DNA from: Phycisphaerales bacterium UBA6054
Lineage (GTDB): Bacteria > Planctomycetota > Phycisphaerae > Phycisphaerales > UBA1924
Direction: 5' to 3'
Length of the DNA stretch: 18,964 nucleotides
Assembly: GCA_002429045.1 (NCBI GenBank)
Contig: DIYM01000054.1
Coordinates: 1-18,964 of the forward strand
In this document: piece after piece, positions 1-7,959 of the stretch
Position numbering within the stretch: the stretch's first letter is position 1
How the letters are laid out: each line of letters opens with the position of its first letter
Made by a program: the position numbers and the translations under genes
Notes under the pieces: model-generated
Told to the model about the DNA's origin: nothing
The model's input: the letters and a program-made list of their open reading frames with translations, nothing else
The model's database searches: none

Positions 1-726
1 GATCACGATCGTGGCGGCCGTCAGGACGCCGGCACCGATCAACTGCACGCACCGGATCACTCCGATCGGCACGCCCGACGAGCGGGCCTCGTCCTCCCCC
101 AAGCTCGCGGCGTCGAACACCCGCCCCATCCACCAGGAGACCCCGCCCACCGCCCCCACCAAGCACCACACCAACAGCGCCGTCGATCGCCCGGTCGCGT
201 CCGAGATCGAGCCCATCATCCACCGGGCGACGGACTGGCCCTGGTCCGGCATGAGCGTTCGCAAGAGCGACGCCGCGGAACCGAGCAGGACCGCCAAGAT
301 GACGCCCACGAGGATCATCGTCACCGGATCGATCAGCCCCCGCCGCTGCGACAGCGTCCAGATGAAGCCGAGCACGAGCAGCGCCCCGATCAACGCGGGG
401 AGCGCCGACGCCGCGACCCCGATCGCCGCGCCGGTCAGCAGCGCGTGCAGCGTCACGGCGCAGCCCGCCCCAGCGCTCAGACCGAGCAGATCCGGCGCGG
501 CCAGCGGGTTACGCAACAGAGACTGGAGCAGCACCCCGGCGATCGCGAGCCCCGAGCCCACCGCGGAACCGGCGAGCACGCGGTTGACACGCAGATCGAG
601 GATCACGCGCGACTCGGGCCAGGCGAGTGAGTCCCCGCCCACGAGCAAACGCAGGGCGCACGCGCCGACCGCCGCGCACGCGAACAAGGCCAGCCCGACC
701 CGTGGTATCCTCGCCCGGCGTGTCAC
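1..726 (-). CDS. FecCD/BtuC-family ABC transporter permease (partial, C-terminus outside window)
   Basis: Integral-membrane permease subunit of an ABC importer for iron-siderophore, haem or cobamide, working with a substrate-binding protein and an ATPase not seen here. The 242 visible residues read in frame to the window edge; the family is usually about 330-350 residues, so the C-terminal third is missing. Visible family marks are LRVNRVLAG (45-53), a glycine-rich helix ending in LLQSLLRNPLAAPDLLGLSA (67-86), RWMMGS (169-174) and the cytoplasmic coupling segment LGEDEARSVGV (209-219). Hydrophobic helices alternate throughout. The GTG start at 726 overlaps the TGA of the upstream FAH gene as GTGA, so translation is probably coupled to it. 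No Shine-Dalgarno of its own was needed to choose this start. The substrate cannot be told from this part. Family assignment is confident. Confidence 0.9.
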   Translation of the reverse strand, partial: MTRRARIPRVGLALFACAAVGACALRLLVGGDSLAWPESRVILDLRVNRVLAGSAVGSGLAIAGVLLQSLLRNPLAAPDLLGLSAGAGCAVTLHALLTGAAIGVAASALPALIGALLVLGFIWTLSQRRGLIDPVTMILVGVILAVLLGSAASLLRTLMPDQGQSVARWMMGSISDATGRSTALLVWCLVGAVGGVSWWMGRVFDAASLGEDEARSSGVPIGVIRCVQLIGAGVLTAATIVI

Positions 727-1442
727 CCGAACCGCACCGTGTTGGAAAGCACCCCGACCGAGCCGATCTCGACCTCCACCCGGTCGCCGTCTCGCAGCCA
801 CACGGGCGGCGTGCGGGCCATGCCGACGCCCGACGGGGTCCCGGTCAGGATGAGCGTCCCCCCATCGAGGGTGGTGCCCCGCGACAGGTCGGCAAGCAGA
901 TCGAACACGGGGAAGATCATGTCTGCGGTGGTGCCATCCTGCATCGTCTCGCCGTTGAGGCGGCAACGGACCGAGAGGCGCTGCGGATCGGGGATGTCCG
1001 CTGCAGGCACGACCGCTGGCCCGATCGGGCAGTAGGTATCGAACGACTTCCCGCGCCAGAACTGCCCGCCCGAACCCTGCTTCTGCCACCAGCGGGCGGA
1101 GACGTCGTTGGCGCAGCAGTAACCCAGCACAGCATCTCCCGCCTCGGACGCCGAAGCATCGCGGAGCGGTGCTGCCAGGATCACCCCCAACTCGGCTTCA
1201 TAATCGGTCTGGTGCCCCCCGGCTTCGGGATCCCGCGCGACGGGCGGGACCACGATGTCCTCCCCGTGCAGGCACAGGGCGCCGAGAGACTTCACGAAGA
1301 TCATGGGCCGCTCGGGCACCTCGGCCGCCTGCTCGCGGGCGTGCTCGGCGTAGTTCCGCCCGATCCCAAGGATCGAGCGGATCTCCAACGGGCCCGAGGG
1401 CGTCTGGACAGCGATTCGGCGGTCGGTGCGGGTCAGGTCCAT
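723..1442 (-). CDS. Fumarylacetoacetate hydrolase (FAH) family protein
   Basis: A 239-residue enzyme of the FAH superfamily, which hydrolyses, isomerises or tautomerises acylpyruvate-type substrates with a divalent metal. The metal-site motif DYEAELGVIL (80-89, with E82 and E84) and ANDVSAR (111-117, D113) are present. So are GKSFDTYCPIGP (131-142) and the C-terminal TGTPSGVG (200-207). The length fits the short FAH-domain members (isomerase, acylpyruvase or oxaloacetate tautomerase-like). The ATG at 1442 was chosen because GAGGAG lies 5 nt upstream (1448-1453) and the family fold begins there. The open frame extends further upstream but reads as low-complexity Arg/Pro sequence. It ends in TGA overlapping the GTG of the downstream FecCD permease, so the two form an operon. 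The exact substrate is unknown; the permease gives no obvious metabolic link. Confidence 0.93.
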   Translation of the reverse strand: MDLTRTDRRIAVQTPSGPLEIRSILGIGRNYAEHAREQAAEVPERPMIFVKSLGALCLHGEDIVVPPVARDPEAGGHQTDYEAELGVILAAPLRDASASEAGDAVLGYCCANDVSARWWQKQGSGGQFWRGKSFDTYCPIGPAVVPAADIPDPQRLSVRCRLNGETMQDGTTADMIFPVFDLLADLSRGTTLDGGTLILTGTPSGVGMARTPPVWLRDGDRVEVEIGSVGVLSNTVRFG

Positions 1443-1447
1443 CGGGG

Positions 1448-1453
1448 CTCCTC
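1448..1453 (-). promoter_or_regulatory. Shine-Dalgarno of the FAH gene
   Basis: GAGGAG on the minus strand, 5 nt before the ATG at 1442. It decides the start against a longer open frame. Confidence 0.7.
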
Positions 1454-1491
1454 GGTGCCCGTATCTTTGGAGCGCTAGAGGCCCCGGGGCG

Positions 1492-1520
1492 TTGACCGGA
1501 TGGGGCGGGCGGCCTTGAAT
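1492..1520 (+). promoter_or_regulatory. Probable sigma-70-type promoter of rpsD
   Basis: TTGACC (1492-1497, five of six matches to TTGACA) is separated by exactly 17 nt from TTGAAT (1515-1520, four of six matches to TATAAT). Transcription would begin near 1527, giving a leader of about 140 nt before the rpsD ATG. The site lies in the divergent gap between the FAH gene and rpsD. It is a consensus match only, with no experimental support. Confidence 0.5.
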
Positions 1521-1530
1521 AGTGGCCTGA

Positions 1531-1548
1531 CCGGGCGACGTTGCCCGG
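1531..1548 (+). other. Hairpin at the 5' end of the rpsD leader
   Basis: CCGGGC (1531-1536) and GCCCGG (1543-1548) form a perfect 6-bp GC stem with a 6-nt loop, just after the predicted rpsD transcription start. No T-run follows, so it is not a terminator. It could protect the mRNA 5' end or be part of an S4 autoregulatory leader. In a GC-rich genome such a stem can occur by chance. Confidence 0.3.
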
Positions 1549-1654
1549 GCCATCAAGCCGGACCGAAGACTCGGCCCCCCGGCGGGTCGCTGGAAGCCCC
1601 AGCACCGCACGACCGACGCCCGCAAATCGGGCCCTCGGGCTGTACGGACGGAAG

Positions 1655-1660
1655 AAAGGA
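1655..1660 (+). promoter_or_regulatory. Shine-Dalgarno of rpsD
   Basis: AAAGGA ends 8 nt before the ATG at 1669, standard spacing. It stands in a locally A-rich stretch that is unusual for this GC-rich window. Confidence 0.65.
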
Positions 1661-1668
1661 ATCGTCTC

Positions 1669-2268
1669 ATGGCCACCTACACCGGCCCCAAGGTCAAGCT
1701 CTCTCGTCGCGTGGGCGTCCCGATCGCCGACATCCCCAAGCACACCTCCAAGCGCCAGCTGACCGGCAACGGCATCCACGGCTACCGCGGCAAGCGCCTG
1801 CGTGACTACGGCATCCGTCTGATCGAGAAGCAGAAGCTCCGCTACCACTACAACATCCTCGAGAAGCAGTTCGCCGCCATCGTCGACGACGCCAAGCGCG
1901 GCAAGGGCAACTCGGGCGACCTCATGCTCCAGCTTCTGGAGCGTCGTCTCGACAACGTCATCCGGCGCATGGGTGTGGCACGCACGATATGGGCGGCCCG
2001 CCAGATGGTCAGCCACGGGCACGTCCTCGTGAACGGGCGCAAGGTGGACATCCCGTCCTACCGCCTGAAGGTCGGCGACAAGATCACGCTCAAGGACAAG
2101 ATCCAGAAGCTCGCCCGCGAGAACATGGAATCGCTCGGCGGGCACGAGGTCCCCGGTTGGATCGCGTTCAACCCCTCCGACCTGTCCTGCACCGTGTCGG
2201 CCCTCCCAACCCCCGACCAGGTCCCGTTCGATGTGAACATGAACCTGATCATCGAGTTCTATCGCTAA
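1669..2268 (+). CDS. rpsD: 30S ribosomal protein S4
   Basis: Primary 16S rRNA-binding protein that nucleates assembly of the 30S body. It has 199 residues, the normal length for bacterial S4. The S4 RNA-binding domain spans about 88-150, with LLERRLDNVIRRMG (89-102), HGHVLVNGRKVDIPS (116-130) and the basic tail of that domain. The N-terminal part contains no cysteines, so this is the zinc-free form of S4. Start support is strong: ATG with AAAGGA 8 nt upstream and a typical N-terminus. The gene stands alone. Its neighbours are a divergent FAH gene and a PpiD-like gene behind a terminator, not rpsM, rpsK or rpoA as in the alpha operon. A private promoter, leader and terminator make it a monocistronic unit, as rpsD is in Bacillus subtilis, where S4 represses its own synthesis. 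Autoregulation here is inference. Confidence 0.98.
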   Translation: MATYTGPKVKLSRRVGVPIADIPKHTSKRQLTGNGIHGYRGKRLRDYGIRLIEKQKLRYHYNILEKQFAAIVDDAKRGKGNSGDLMLQLLERRLDNVIRRMGVARTIWAARQMVSHGHVLVNGRKVDIPSYRLKVGDKITLKDKIQKLARENMESLGGHEVPGWIAFNPSDLSCTVSALPTPDQVPFDVNMNLIIEFYR

Positions 2269-2320
2269 AGCTCTCCGCCCGACGGACACGCCGCGTGGTT
2301 CGGCGGGCGATACGAACGCG

Positions 2321-2357
2321 GGCCGCGGACGCTTGGACGTCCGCGGCCTTTCTTCTT
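2321..2357 (+). terminator. Rho-independent terminator of rpsD
   Basis: GGCCGCGGACG (2321-2331) pairs perfectly over 11 bp with CGTCCGCGGCC (2338-2348) around a 6-nt loop. It is followed by TTTCTTCTT (2349-2357). It sits 50 nt after the rpsD stop and 40 nt before the next gene, so it separates the two transcripts. Confidence 0.88.
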
Positions 2358-2397
2358 CGATGAACCCGCGCCGCAGGGCGCTGTACCCGGGGCGACC

Positions 2398-4434
2398 ATG
2401 CTCAAGTTCATCCGCAAGTACCAGCTCATCATCCTCGCGATCGGCGGCTCGCTGCTGATGGTCGTGTTCCTGCTCGAGCCGGTGATCACGTCCTTCCAGC
2501 GCTCCCAGAACAACCGGACCGTCGCCCGCTACGCGGACGGCACCACGGTCGGCGCCATGGACGAGAGCCGGGCGTCGGGCGAACTGCAACTCGCCCGAGC
2601 GATCGCGCCGATGGTCTTCGCGCCACGCACGCAGGGCGGGCTGGGGCTGACCGTCGATGACTCGGCGGGCATCGATCCCGCCCACCACTGGCTGATGCTG
2701 TCTCGCCTGGTCGAAGAGGCCGGGCTCGTCGGTGGCGTTTCGGACGGGCGCGCCCTCGTCGAGATCTCCGCGGAGCTCACCGCCCGCCAGTTCATGCAGC
2801 AGAACATGATGGCCGTCTTCCAGGGCGCGGTCACCCAAGAAGAACTGCTCGAGCAGGCCCAGCAGGTCACCGAGATTGTCCGCTCGAACGCTCAGCGTGA
2901 GGTGCAGGGCCTCGCCGCCCGGACCCGCGGCGCGACCACGGACGACATCTGGCGCTCGCTGGCCAAGTTCCAGGGCGCCTACCGCCTGAACCAGCTCTAC
3001 CTGACCGCGCCCGCGTACTCACCGAGCGGGGCTCGGGCGGGCGTCGGCGAGATCAGCAACGCCGTCGCGATGGACGCGGCGCTGATCCCGGGCTCCATGC
3101 TGACGCACACCATCCCCGATCCGACCGAGGCCGAACTCCAGGCGTTCTTCGAACCCCGCGCGGGGCTGCAGCCCGGCGAGGACGAGTACGGCATCGGATA
3201 CGCCCAGCCCGCCCGCGTCCAGATCGCATGGCTCCAGCTCGAGCGTGCGCAGTTCCTGGCAAGCGTCCCCACCGACCGGGTCGAACTCCGCAAGATCTGG
3301 GAACGCGACAGCCAGCGCCCCGAGCCCGAGCGTCAGTTCCCGGGCGACTTCGCGTCCGAGCGTTCCAGGATCGAGGAGCAGTACCGCTCCGAACGAGCCG
3401 ACCGCCTGATGGTCGAAGCGGACCAGGTCATCCGGGGCGAGGTGCTGGGCGCGACCCGCCAGCTCGAGCGGGACGGCGACCGGATCGTCCTCCCCGAAGA
3501 CTGGTCCCAGACCCGCCCGTCGTTCAGCGATATCGCCGAGTCGATCGTCGCGGAGTTCGCCCGGCGCGACATCACCATCGCGACCCCGACGATCGAGCAG
3601 ATGGACTCGCGCTGGCTGACGCCGAGCGATCTGAGCCAGATCCCGACCGTCGGACGCTCGTTCTTCCGAGCGGGCGCGCGGGCCACGCTCGTGAGCCAGC
3701 TGCCCGGCGTGATCGATGAGAACGGCCGCGTCGAGGCGGTCGGGCTGCAGGTCGGCGTGCCGCAGGTAGAGCCGGCCGCGCAGGACGATGCCGGGAACCG
3801 GTACTACATCCTGATCACCGATTTCCTGCCCGCCGGCCCGGCCCGTTCGATCGATGACGCTGGGCGGCAGAAGGTCATCAACGACTACAAGAGCGTCCGC
3901 GGCTATGAGCAGTTGCTGGGCATCGGGCAGATCCTCGCCGACGCCGCGGAGAGCCCGGACGGCGTGGCGGCCGCGGTGGACGTCGCCGCGGGCGGGGTGC
4001 TGCCCGAGAGCGTGCAACGCCCAGGCGTATACCCCAACATCCGCGTTTCGTCGCTGCGGATCGACCAGGGCCCGATCGCCCGGAGCGTCGATCAACGCCT
4101 CAATCAGCCCGCGTTCCGGGAGGCGGCCGTGGCACTGCTGGAAGGCATCGACCCCCTCGCGACGCCCGAGCTGTTCGAGAACGATCCGATCGCGCTGACC
4201 GTCGAGCTGCCCACGGTCCGCTCCGTTGCCGTCGCGCGTGTGGTCGCACCGAGGCCCCTCACCCAAGAGGACTTCCTCTCCCGGTTCCGCCAGTCGCTCT
4301 CCACCCTGAACGGGCTGGGACTGCGTGACGCGATCGAATCGACCGACAGCGCCGACCCGTTCTCTTACGAGGGTCTCAGCCTGCGTTACGGGCTGGTCTC
4401 GGTCGGTCGTAACGCGGATAATGAAGCCCAGTAA
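2398..4434 (+). CDS. PpiD/SurA-like membrane-anchored periplasmic protein, no PPIase domain recognised
   Basis: A 678-residue protein with a short basic N-terminus and one transmembrane helix (about 9-28, LIILAIGGSLLMVVFLLEP), the topology of PpiD. The rest should face the periplasm. It is mainly charged helical sequence, with a PpiD-like element around 240-275 (DPTEAELQAFFEPRAG followed by QPARVQIAWLQLER). I do not see the conserved histidine-bearing parvulin core, so peptidyl-prolyl isomerase activity is doubtful. A late segment (about 415-505) also resembles degenerate SurA/PpiD architecture. The likely role is a chaperone for newly secreted proteins, by analogy only. The start is an ATG with a weak GGGGCG upstream; no clear promoter lies in the 40 nt after the rpsD terminator. 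The gene converges on purF with only 22 nt between stops. Function is inferred from layout, so confidence in the product is moderate. Confidence 0.72.
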   Translation: MLKFIRKYQLIILAIGGSLLMVVFLLEPVITSFQRSQNNRTVARYADGTTVGAMDESRASGELQLARAIAPMVFAPRTQGGLGLTVDDSAGIDPAHHWLMLSRLVEEAGLVGGVSDGRALVEISAELTARQFMQQNMMAVFQGAVTQEELLEQAQQVTEIVRSNAQREVQGLAARTRGATTDDIWRSLAKFQGAYRLNQLYLTAPAYSPSGARAGVGEISNAVAMDAALIPGSMLTHTIPDPTEAELQAFFEPRAGLQPGEDEYGIGYAQPARVQIAWLQLERAQFLASVPTDRVELRKIWERDSQRPEPERQFPGDFASERSRIEEQYRSERADRLMVEADQVIRGEVLGATRQLERDGDRIVLPEDWSQTRPSFSDIAESIVAEFARRDITIATPTIEQMDSRWLTPSDLSQIPTVGRSFFRAGARATLVSQLPGVIDENGRVEAVGLQVGVPQVEPAAQDDAGNRYYILITDFLPAGPARSIDDAGRQKVINDYKSVRGYEQLLGIGQILADAAESPDGVAAAVDVAAGGVLPESVQRPGVYPNIRVSSLRIDQGPIARSVDQRLNQPAFREAAVALLEGIDPLATPELFENDPIALTVELPTVRSVAVARVVAPRPLTQEDFLSRFRQSLSTLNGLGLRDAIESTDSADPFSYEGLSLRYGLVSVGRNADNEAQ

Positions 4435-4456
4435 AACCAGGAGCCGCGGCCGGGGC

Positions 4457-6058
4457 TTATCCGGAGTGCGCCGGGCCGTCGAACATGCCGAGCTGCGATT
4501 TGAACACGACCTCGCCGGCGATTGGGTGATCGACGTCGATCCGGTAGTCGCCCGAGAAGCATGCGGTGCAGTACGACGGGTCTTCGTGCTCCATCACGGA
4601 AAGCATGCCCTCGTGGGACAGGAACGCGAGGGAGTCCACCCCGATAAACCGCCTGATCTCGTCGACGGACCGCTCGTGCGCGACGAGCTGATCGCGTGTC
4701 GCGAAATCCACGCCGAAGTGGCACGGGTGCCGGATCGGGGGGCATGAGATCCGCAGGTGGATCTCCGTCGCTCCCGCGTCGCGGATCTGCTTCATCTTCT
4801 CTCTCGTGGTCGTGCCCCGGACGACCGAGTCATCGACGACCACGACCCGTTGGCCCGAGACGATCTCGGAGACCACGTTGAGCTTGAGCCTCACGGCGGC
4901 CCGGCGTTCCTGCTGGGTCGGCTTGATGAACGTGCGCCCCACGTACCGGTTCGGGACGATGCCCTCGCGGTACGGCAGCCCGGATCTGGACGAGTAACCG
5001 TTCGCCGCCGAGCGGCCCGAGTCGGGCATCGGCATGACGAAGTCGGCGTCGGCCGGGGACTCTTCGGCGAGCTTGGCCCCGAACCGCTCGCGCGCCACCT
5101 GGACCGATTGCCCGAACACCGTGCTCGCCGGCGAAGCGAAGTACACGTGCTCGAACACGCATCTGGCAAGCCGCTCGGCGGGCGGGGCGAACCGCCGGGT
5201 TTCCACGCCGGAGTCCGAAAGCGTGACGATCTCGCCCGGCTCGATCTCACGGACGTACCGCGCCCCCATCACGTCCAGGGCGACGGTCTCGGACGCGACA
5301 CAGTCCCTCCCGCCCGGCAGCTTGCCCAGGACGAGCGGGCGCCAACCCCACGGGTCCCGCGCCGCCTCGATCCGGTCCGGGTGGAGGATGACCAGCGAGA
5401 ACGCCCCCTGGAGCATCCGCAACGACGCGGCCAGCGGGTCCGGCGTGCGTCGCTGCTCCGGCGATGCGAGCAGATGCACGATCACTTCCGTGTCGGAGGT
5501 CGTATGGAACAAACGCCCCTGCTCGGCGAACTCGCGACGCCACGCGGCGGCGTTCACGAGGTTGCCGTTGTGGGCGATCGCCACGGTCCCGTCGATGGTC
5601 TCCTCGACGAGCGGCTGAGCGTTGCAGGTCTTGGAACCGCCGGAGGTCGAATACCGGTTGTGCCCGATGGCGCCGCCGGTCGCGGTCGAAGCCCGATCGG
5701 TCTCGTGGACCGATCGGGCCGCTTCGAGCCGCTCGATGCTGCGCTGATCGAACACCTCCGGGACGAGCCCCATCCCGACGCGCGCCTCGATCGCATCACC
5801 GTTCGAGACGGCGATTCCGGCCGACTCCTGGCCCCGGTGCTGCTGGGCATAGAGCCCGAGGTACACCTGCCGCACCGCATCGGGATCACCCCACACGCCG
5901 ACAACACCGCACTTGTCTTTCGGGGAGTCATCGTCGGGGCGCAGGCCCGCGTGCGTCTGGGTCAGGACCGGCAACGACACGGGTGGGCGGCTCATGCCGA
6001 CAACACTATGCGCCCGCTCGGGCGGGGGCACCCGGGCGAACGAACACAGCCGGGTCAC
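4457..6058 (-). CDS. purF: Amidophosphoribosyltransferase (PurF)
   Basis: Catalyses the first committed step of de novo purine synthesis, PRPP plus glutamine to 5-phosphoribosylamine. Numbered from the GTG, the N-terminal-nucleophile cysteine is C50 in KDKCGVVGV, so a propeptide would be removed. Glutaminase motifs are QQHRGQESAGI (72-82), GHNRYST (132-138) and HNGNLVN (163-169). The PRPP loop is VVVVDDSVVRGTTTRE (405-420). Cysteines C300, C446, C497 and C500 match the 4Fe-4S ligands of the Bacillus-type enzyme. The GTG at 6058 overlaps the proS TGA as GTGA. An ATG at 5995, 21 codons downstream, is an alternative. Neither has a Shine-Dalgarno, and the extra 21 codons keep high GC at third positions. 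Identity is secure; the start is uncertain. Confidence 0.97.
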   Translation of the reverse strand: MTRLCSFARVPPPERAHSVVGMSRPPVSLPVLTQTHAGLRPDDDSPKDKCGVVGVWGDPDAVRQVYLGLYAQQHRGQESAGIAVSNGDAIEARVGMGLVPEVFDQRSIERLEAARSVHETDRASTATGGAIGHNRYSTSGGSKTCNAQPLVEETIDGTVAIAHNGNLVNAAAWRREFAEQGRLFHTTSDTEVIVHLLASPEQRRTPDPLAASLRMLQGAFSLVILHPDRIEAARDPWGWRPLVLGKLPGGRDCVASETVALDVMGARYVREIEPGEIVTLSDSGVETRRFAPPAERLARCVFEHVYFASPASTVFGQSVQVARERFGAKLAEESPADADFVMPMPDSGRSAANGYSSRSGLPYREGIVPNRYVGRTFIKPTQQERRAAVRLKLNVVSEIVSGQRVVVVDDSVVRGTTTREKMKQIRDAGATEIHLRISCPPIRHPCHFGVDFATRDQLVAHERSVDEIRRFIGVDSLAFLSHEGMLSVMEHEDPSYCTACFSGDYRIDVDHPIAGEVVFKSQLGMFDGPAHSG

Positions 6059-7866
6059 GGGCCCATCATCGATACGACCGCGGTCTCCGCGGCCGCGAGC
6101 GCCTCGGCGACGGGCATCAGTTCTCCCTTGCCGTCGTCCGATCGGAGCTTGAACTCCAGACCGCCCTCGCCGAGCGATTTGGGCGATACGGTCAGGCGGA
6201 CCGGGATGCCAACCAGGTCCGCGTCCTTGAACTTCGGACCGGGTCGCTCGTCGCGGTCATCGACGATCACATCCAGCCCCCGCCGGGCGAGGTCACCGGC
6301 GAACTCCAGCGCCCGTCCGAGCGTGCCGTCCTCGTGCGGCTTGATCACCACGATGTGGACGTGGTACGGCGCGATCGCCGCGGGCATCCGGATCCCCCGA
6401 TCGTCGTGGGCCATCTCGACGCACGACGCGAGCGTTCGCGACACGCCGATGCCGTAGCACCCCATGATCACCGACCGCTTCTTCTGATCCCTGTCGAGCA
6501 CGCCGAGGCCCATCGCTTCGGAGTACTTCGTCCCGAGCTTGAAGATGTGCCCGACCTCGATGCCGCGCCGGGCTTCCAGGCTTGCCCCCGGTGCCCGCGG
6601 GGAAGGGTCACCCGCTTGGGCGTTTCTCGCGTCGGCGACGGTGACCTTCCCCGCCGCGATCGCGCCGCCCAGATCCCGCGTCCAGTTGAACCCGGTGATG
6701 TGGTGGTCACGCTCGTCGGCGCCCGTGGCCCACGCGCCCGCCCCGATGGCATCGGGATCGACCACCAGCACCAGGTCGAGCGAATCGATCATCCGGGGCG
6801 ACACGTAGCCGATCACGAACCCGGCCTGCTCGGCGTCCTTCTCGGGCGCGAGCTCGACGGCGCAGCCGACCGCGTCGCGCACCTTGGCCTCGTTCACGTC
6901 GTGATCGCCCCTGACCACCGCGATCACCCACCGCGGCTGCTCCTCATGGGTCCGCATGACGATGGACTTGAGCATCGCACGCGGCTCGATGCCGAGGTGC
7001 TCGGCGACGCCATCGATGCCCGGCATGCCCGGGGTGTGGACCTTGGCGATCTCCGAGACCGCGCCGTGCTCCCAGGACCACGCCCGCTCGCCGATCTCCG
7101 CCTTCTCCACGTTGGCGGCGTACCCCGACTCGGGGCAAACCAGGATCGTGTCTTCGCCGTTGGCGCAGTTGACCATGAACTCGTGAGATGCGGATCCCCC
7201 GATCGGGCCCGCTTCGGCCTCGACGGCGCTGAAATCCAGCCCGCACCTCGTGAAGATGTTGGTGTACGCCCGGTACATCTTGTCGTATGTCGCGTTCAGA
7301 CCAGACTCACCCTCCAACTCCAGATGGAACGAGTACGCGTCCTTCATAATGAACTCGCGACAACGCAGCAGCCCGGCCCGCGGACGGAACTCATCGCGGA
7401 ACTTGGTCTGGATCTGGTAGAGGTTCAGCGGGAACTGCTTGTAGCTCGTCAGCGACTGGCACATCAGATCGGTGATGACCTCCTCGTGCGTCGGCCCCAA
7501 CGCCGCGATCCGCCCGTGCCGGTCCTCGAGCCTAAAGAGGAGATCACCGTAATCGACGTCCCGTTTCGTGCCCTTGTACAACTCGATGGGCTCGAGCGTG
7601 GGCATCAGCATCTCCGAAGCCCCCGCGGCGTCCATCTCCTCACGCACGATCTGCGAGATCTTCCGCAGCGACCGCCACGCCAGGGGGAGGTAGTTGTAGA
7701 TCCCCGCGCCCACCCGGCGGATGTAGCCCGCCCGGGTCATGAACACGTGGCTCGGCATCTCCGCGTCCGCGGGTGCTTCGCGCGTCGTCGGGATCAGCGT
7801 CTGGGACCAACGGTGGACATCGCCACGTAGGCGGACAGAAAGCGCGTGTTCGGTGTCGAGCGTCAT
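6055..7866 (-). CDS. proS: Prolyl-tRNA synthetase, bacterial type with editing domain
   Basis: Class II aminoacyl-tRNA synthetase that charges tRNA-Pro in the cytoplasm. The 603 residues run from LIPTTREAP (24-32) and RAGYIRRVGAGIYNYLPL (45-62) to the active-site stretch LGPTHEEV (123-130). Motif 2 is FRDEFRPRAGLLRCREF (156-172) and motif 3 is MGCYGIGVSRTLASCVE (468-484). The insertion between motifs 2 and 3 (about 235-410) is the trans-editing domain that removes misactivated alanine; it holds the conserved lysine in MLKSIV (298-303). An anticodon-binding domain closes the protein. The only plausible start is the ATG at 7866, giving about 18 residues more than the usual N-terminus. It has no Shine-Dalgarno but TACGAT lies 8 nt upstream, suggesting a leaderless message. 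Its stop overlaps purF. Confidence 0.98.
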   Translation of the reverse strand: MTLDTEHALSVRLRGDVHRWSQTLIPTTREAPADAEMPSHVFMTRAGYIRRVGAGIYNYLPLAWRSLRKISQIVREEMDAAGASEMLMPTLEPIELYKGTKRDVDYGDLLFRLEDRHGRIAALGPTHEEVITDLMCQSLTSYKQFPLNLYQIQTKFRDEFRPRAGLLRCREFIMKDAYSFHLELEGESGLNATYDKMYRAYTNIFTRCGLDFSAVEAEAGPIGGSASHEFMVNCANGEDTILVCPESGYAANVEKAEIGERAWSWEHGAVSEIAKVHTPGMPGIDGVAEHLGIEPRAMLKSIVMRTHEEQPRWVIAVVRGDHDVNEAKVRDAVGCAVELAPEKDAEQAGFVIGYVSPRMIDSLDLVLVVDPDAIGAGAWATGADERDHHITGFNWTRDLGGAIAAGKVTVADARNAQAGDPSPRAPGASLEARRGIEVGHIFKLGTKYSEAMGLGVLDRDQKKRSVIMGCYGIGVSRTLASCVEMAHDDRGIRMPAAIAPYHVHIVVIKPHEDGTLGRALEFAGDLARRGLDVIVDDRDERPGPKFKDADLVGIPVRLTVSPKSLGEGGLEFKLRSDDGKGELMPVAEALAAAETAVVSMMGP

Positions 7867-7874
7867 GGTCGGAG

Positions 7875-7880
7875 ATCGTA
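7875..7880 (-). promoter_or_regulatory. Possible -10 element of proS (leaderless)
   Basis: TACGAT on the minus strand, 8 nt before the proS ATG. No TTGACA-like -35 element is visible at normal spacing and no Shine-Dalgarno exists. Confidence 0.3.
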
Positions 7881-7959
7881 CGCCCCGGCAGCACGCGGCT
7901 CTGGGACGCAGGAGATCGAATGCCGCACCCGGGCCCCAGCACCCAAAGAACGCGGCGTT

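Noticed and set aside
4383..4415. Perfect 8-bp inverted repeat GCGTTACG/CGTAACGC with a 17-nt loop at the 3' end of the PpiD-like gene
   Set aside because: It lies wholly in coding sequence, has no T-run on either strand, and one repeat of this size is plausible by chance. It could help end the convergent transcripts but the evidence is thin.
5897..6006. 11-nt direct repeat GCCGACAACAC at 5897-5907 and 5996-6006
   Set aside because: The copies are 33 codons apart in frame near the purF start and simply encode similar residues (VVG). No flanking symmetry or further copies were seen.
1..7830. Very long open frames antisense to the FecCD, FAH, PpiD-like, purF and proS genes
   Set aside because: Their translations are Arg/Pro/His-rich low-complexity strings with no motifs and lie opposite well-conserved families. 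Long antisense frames are expected at this GC content.
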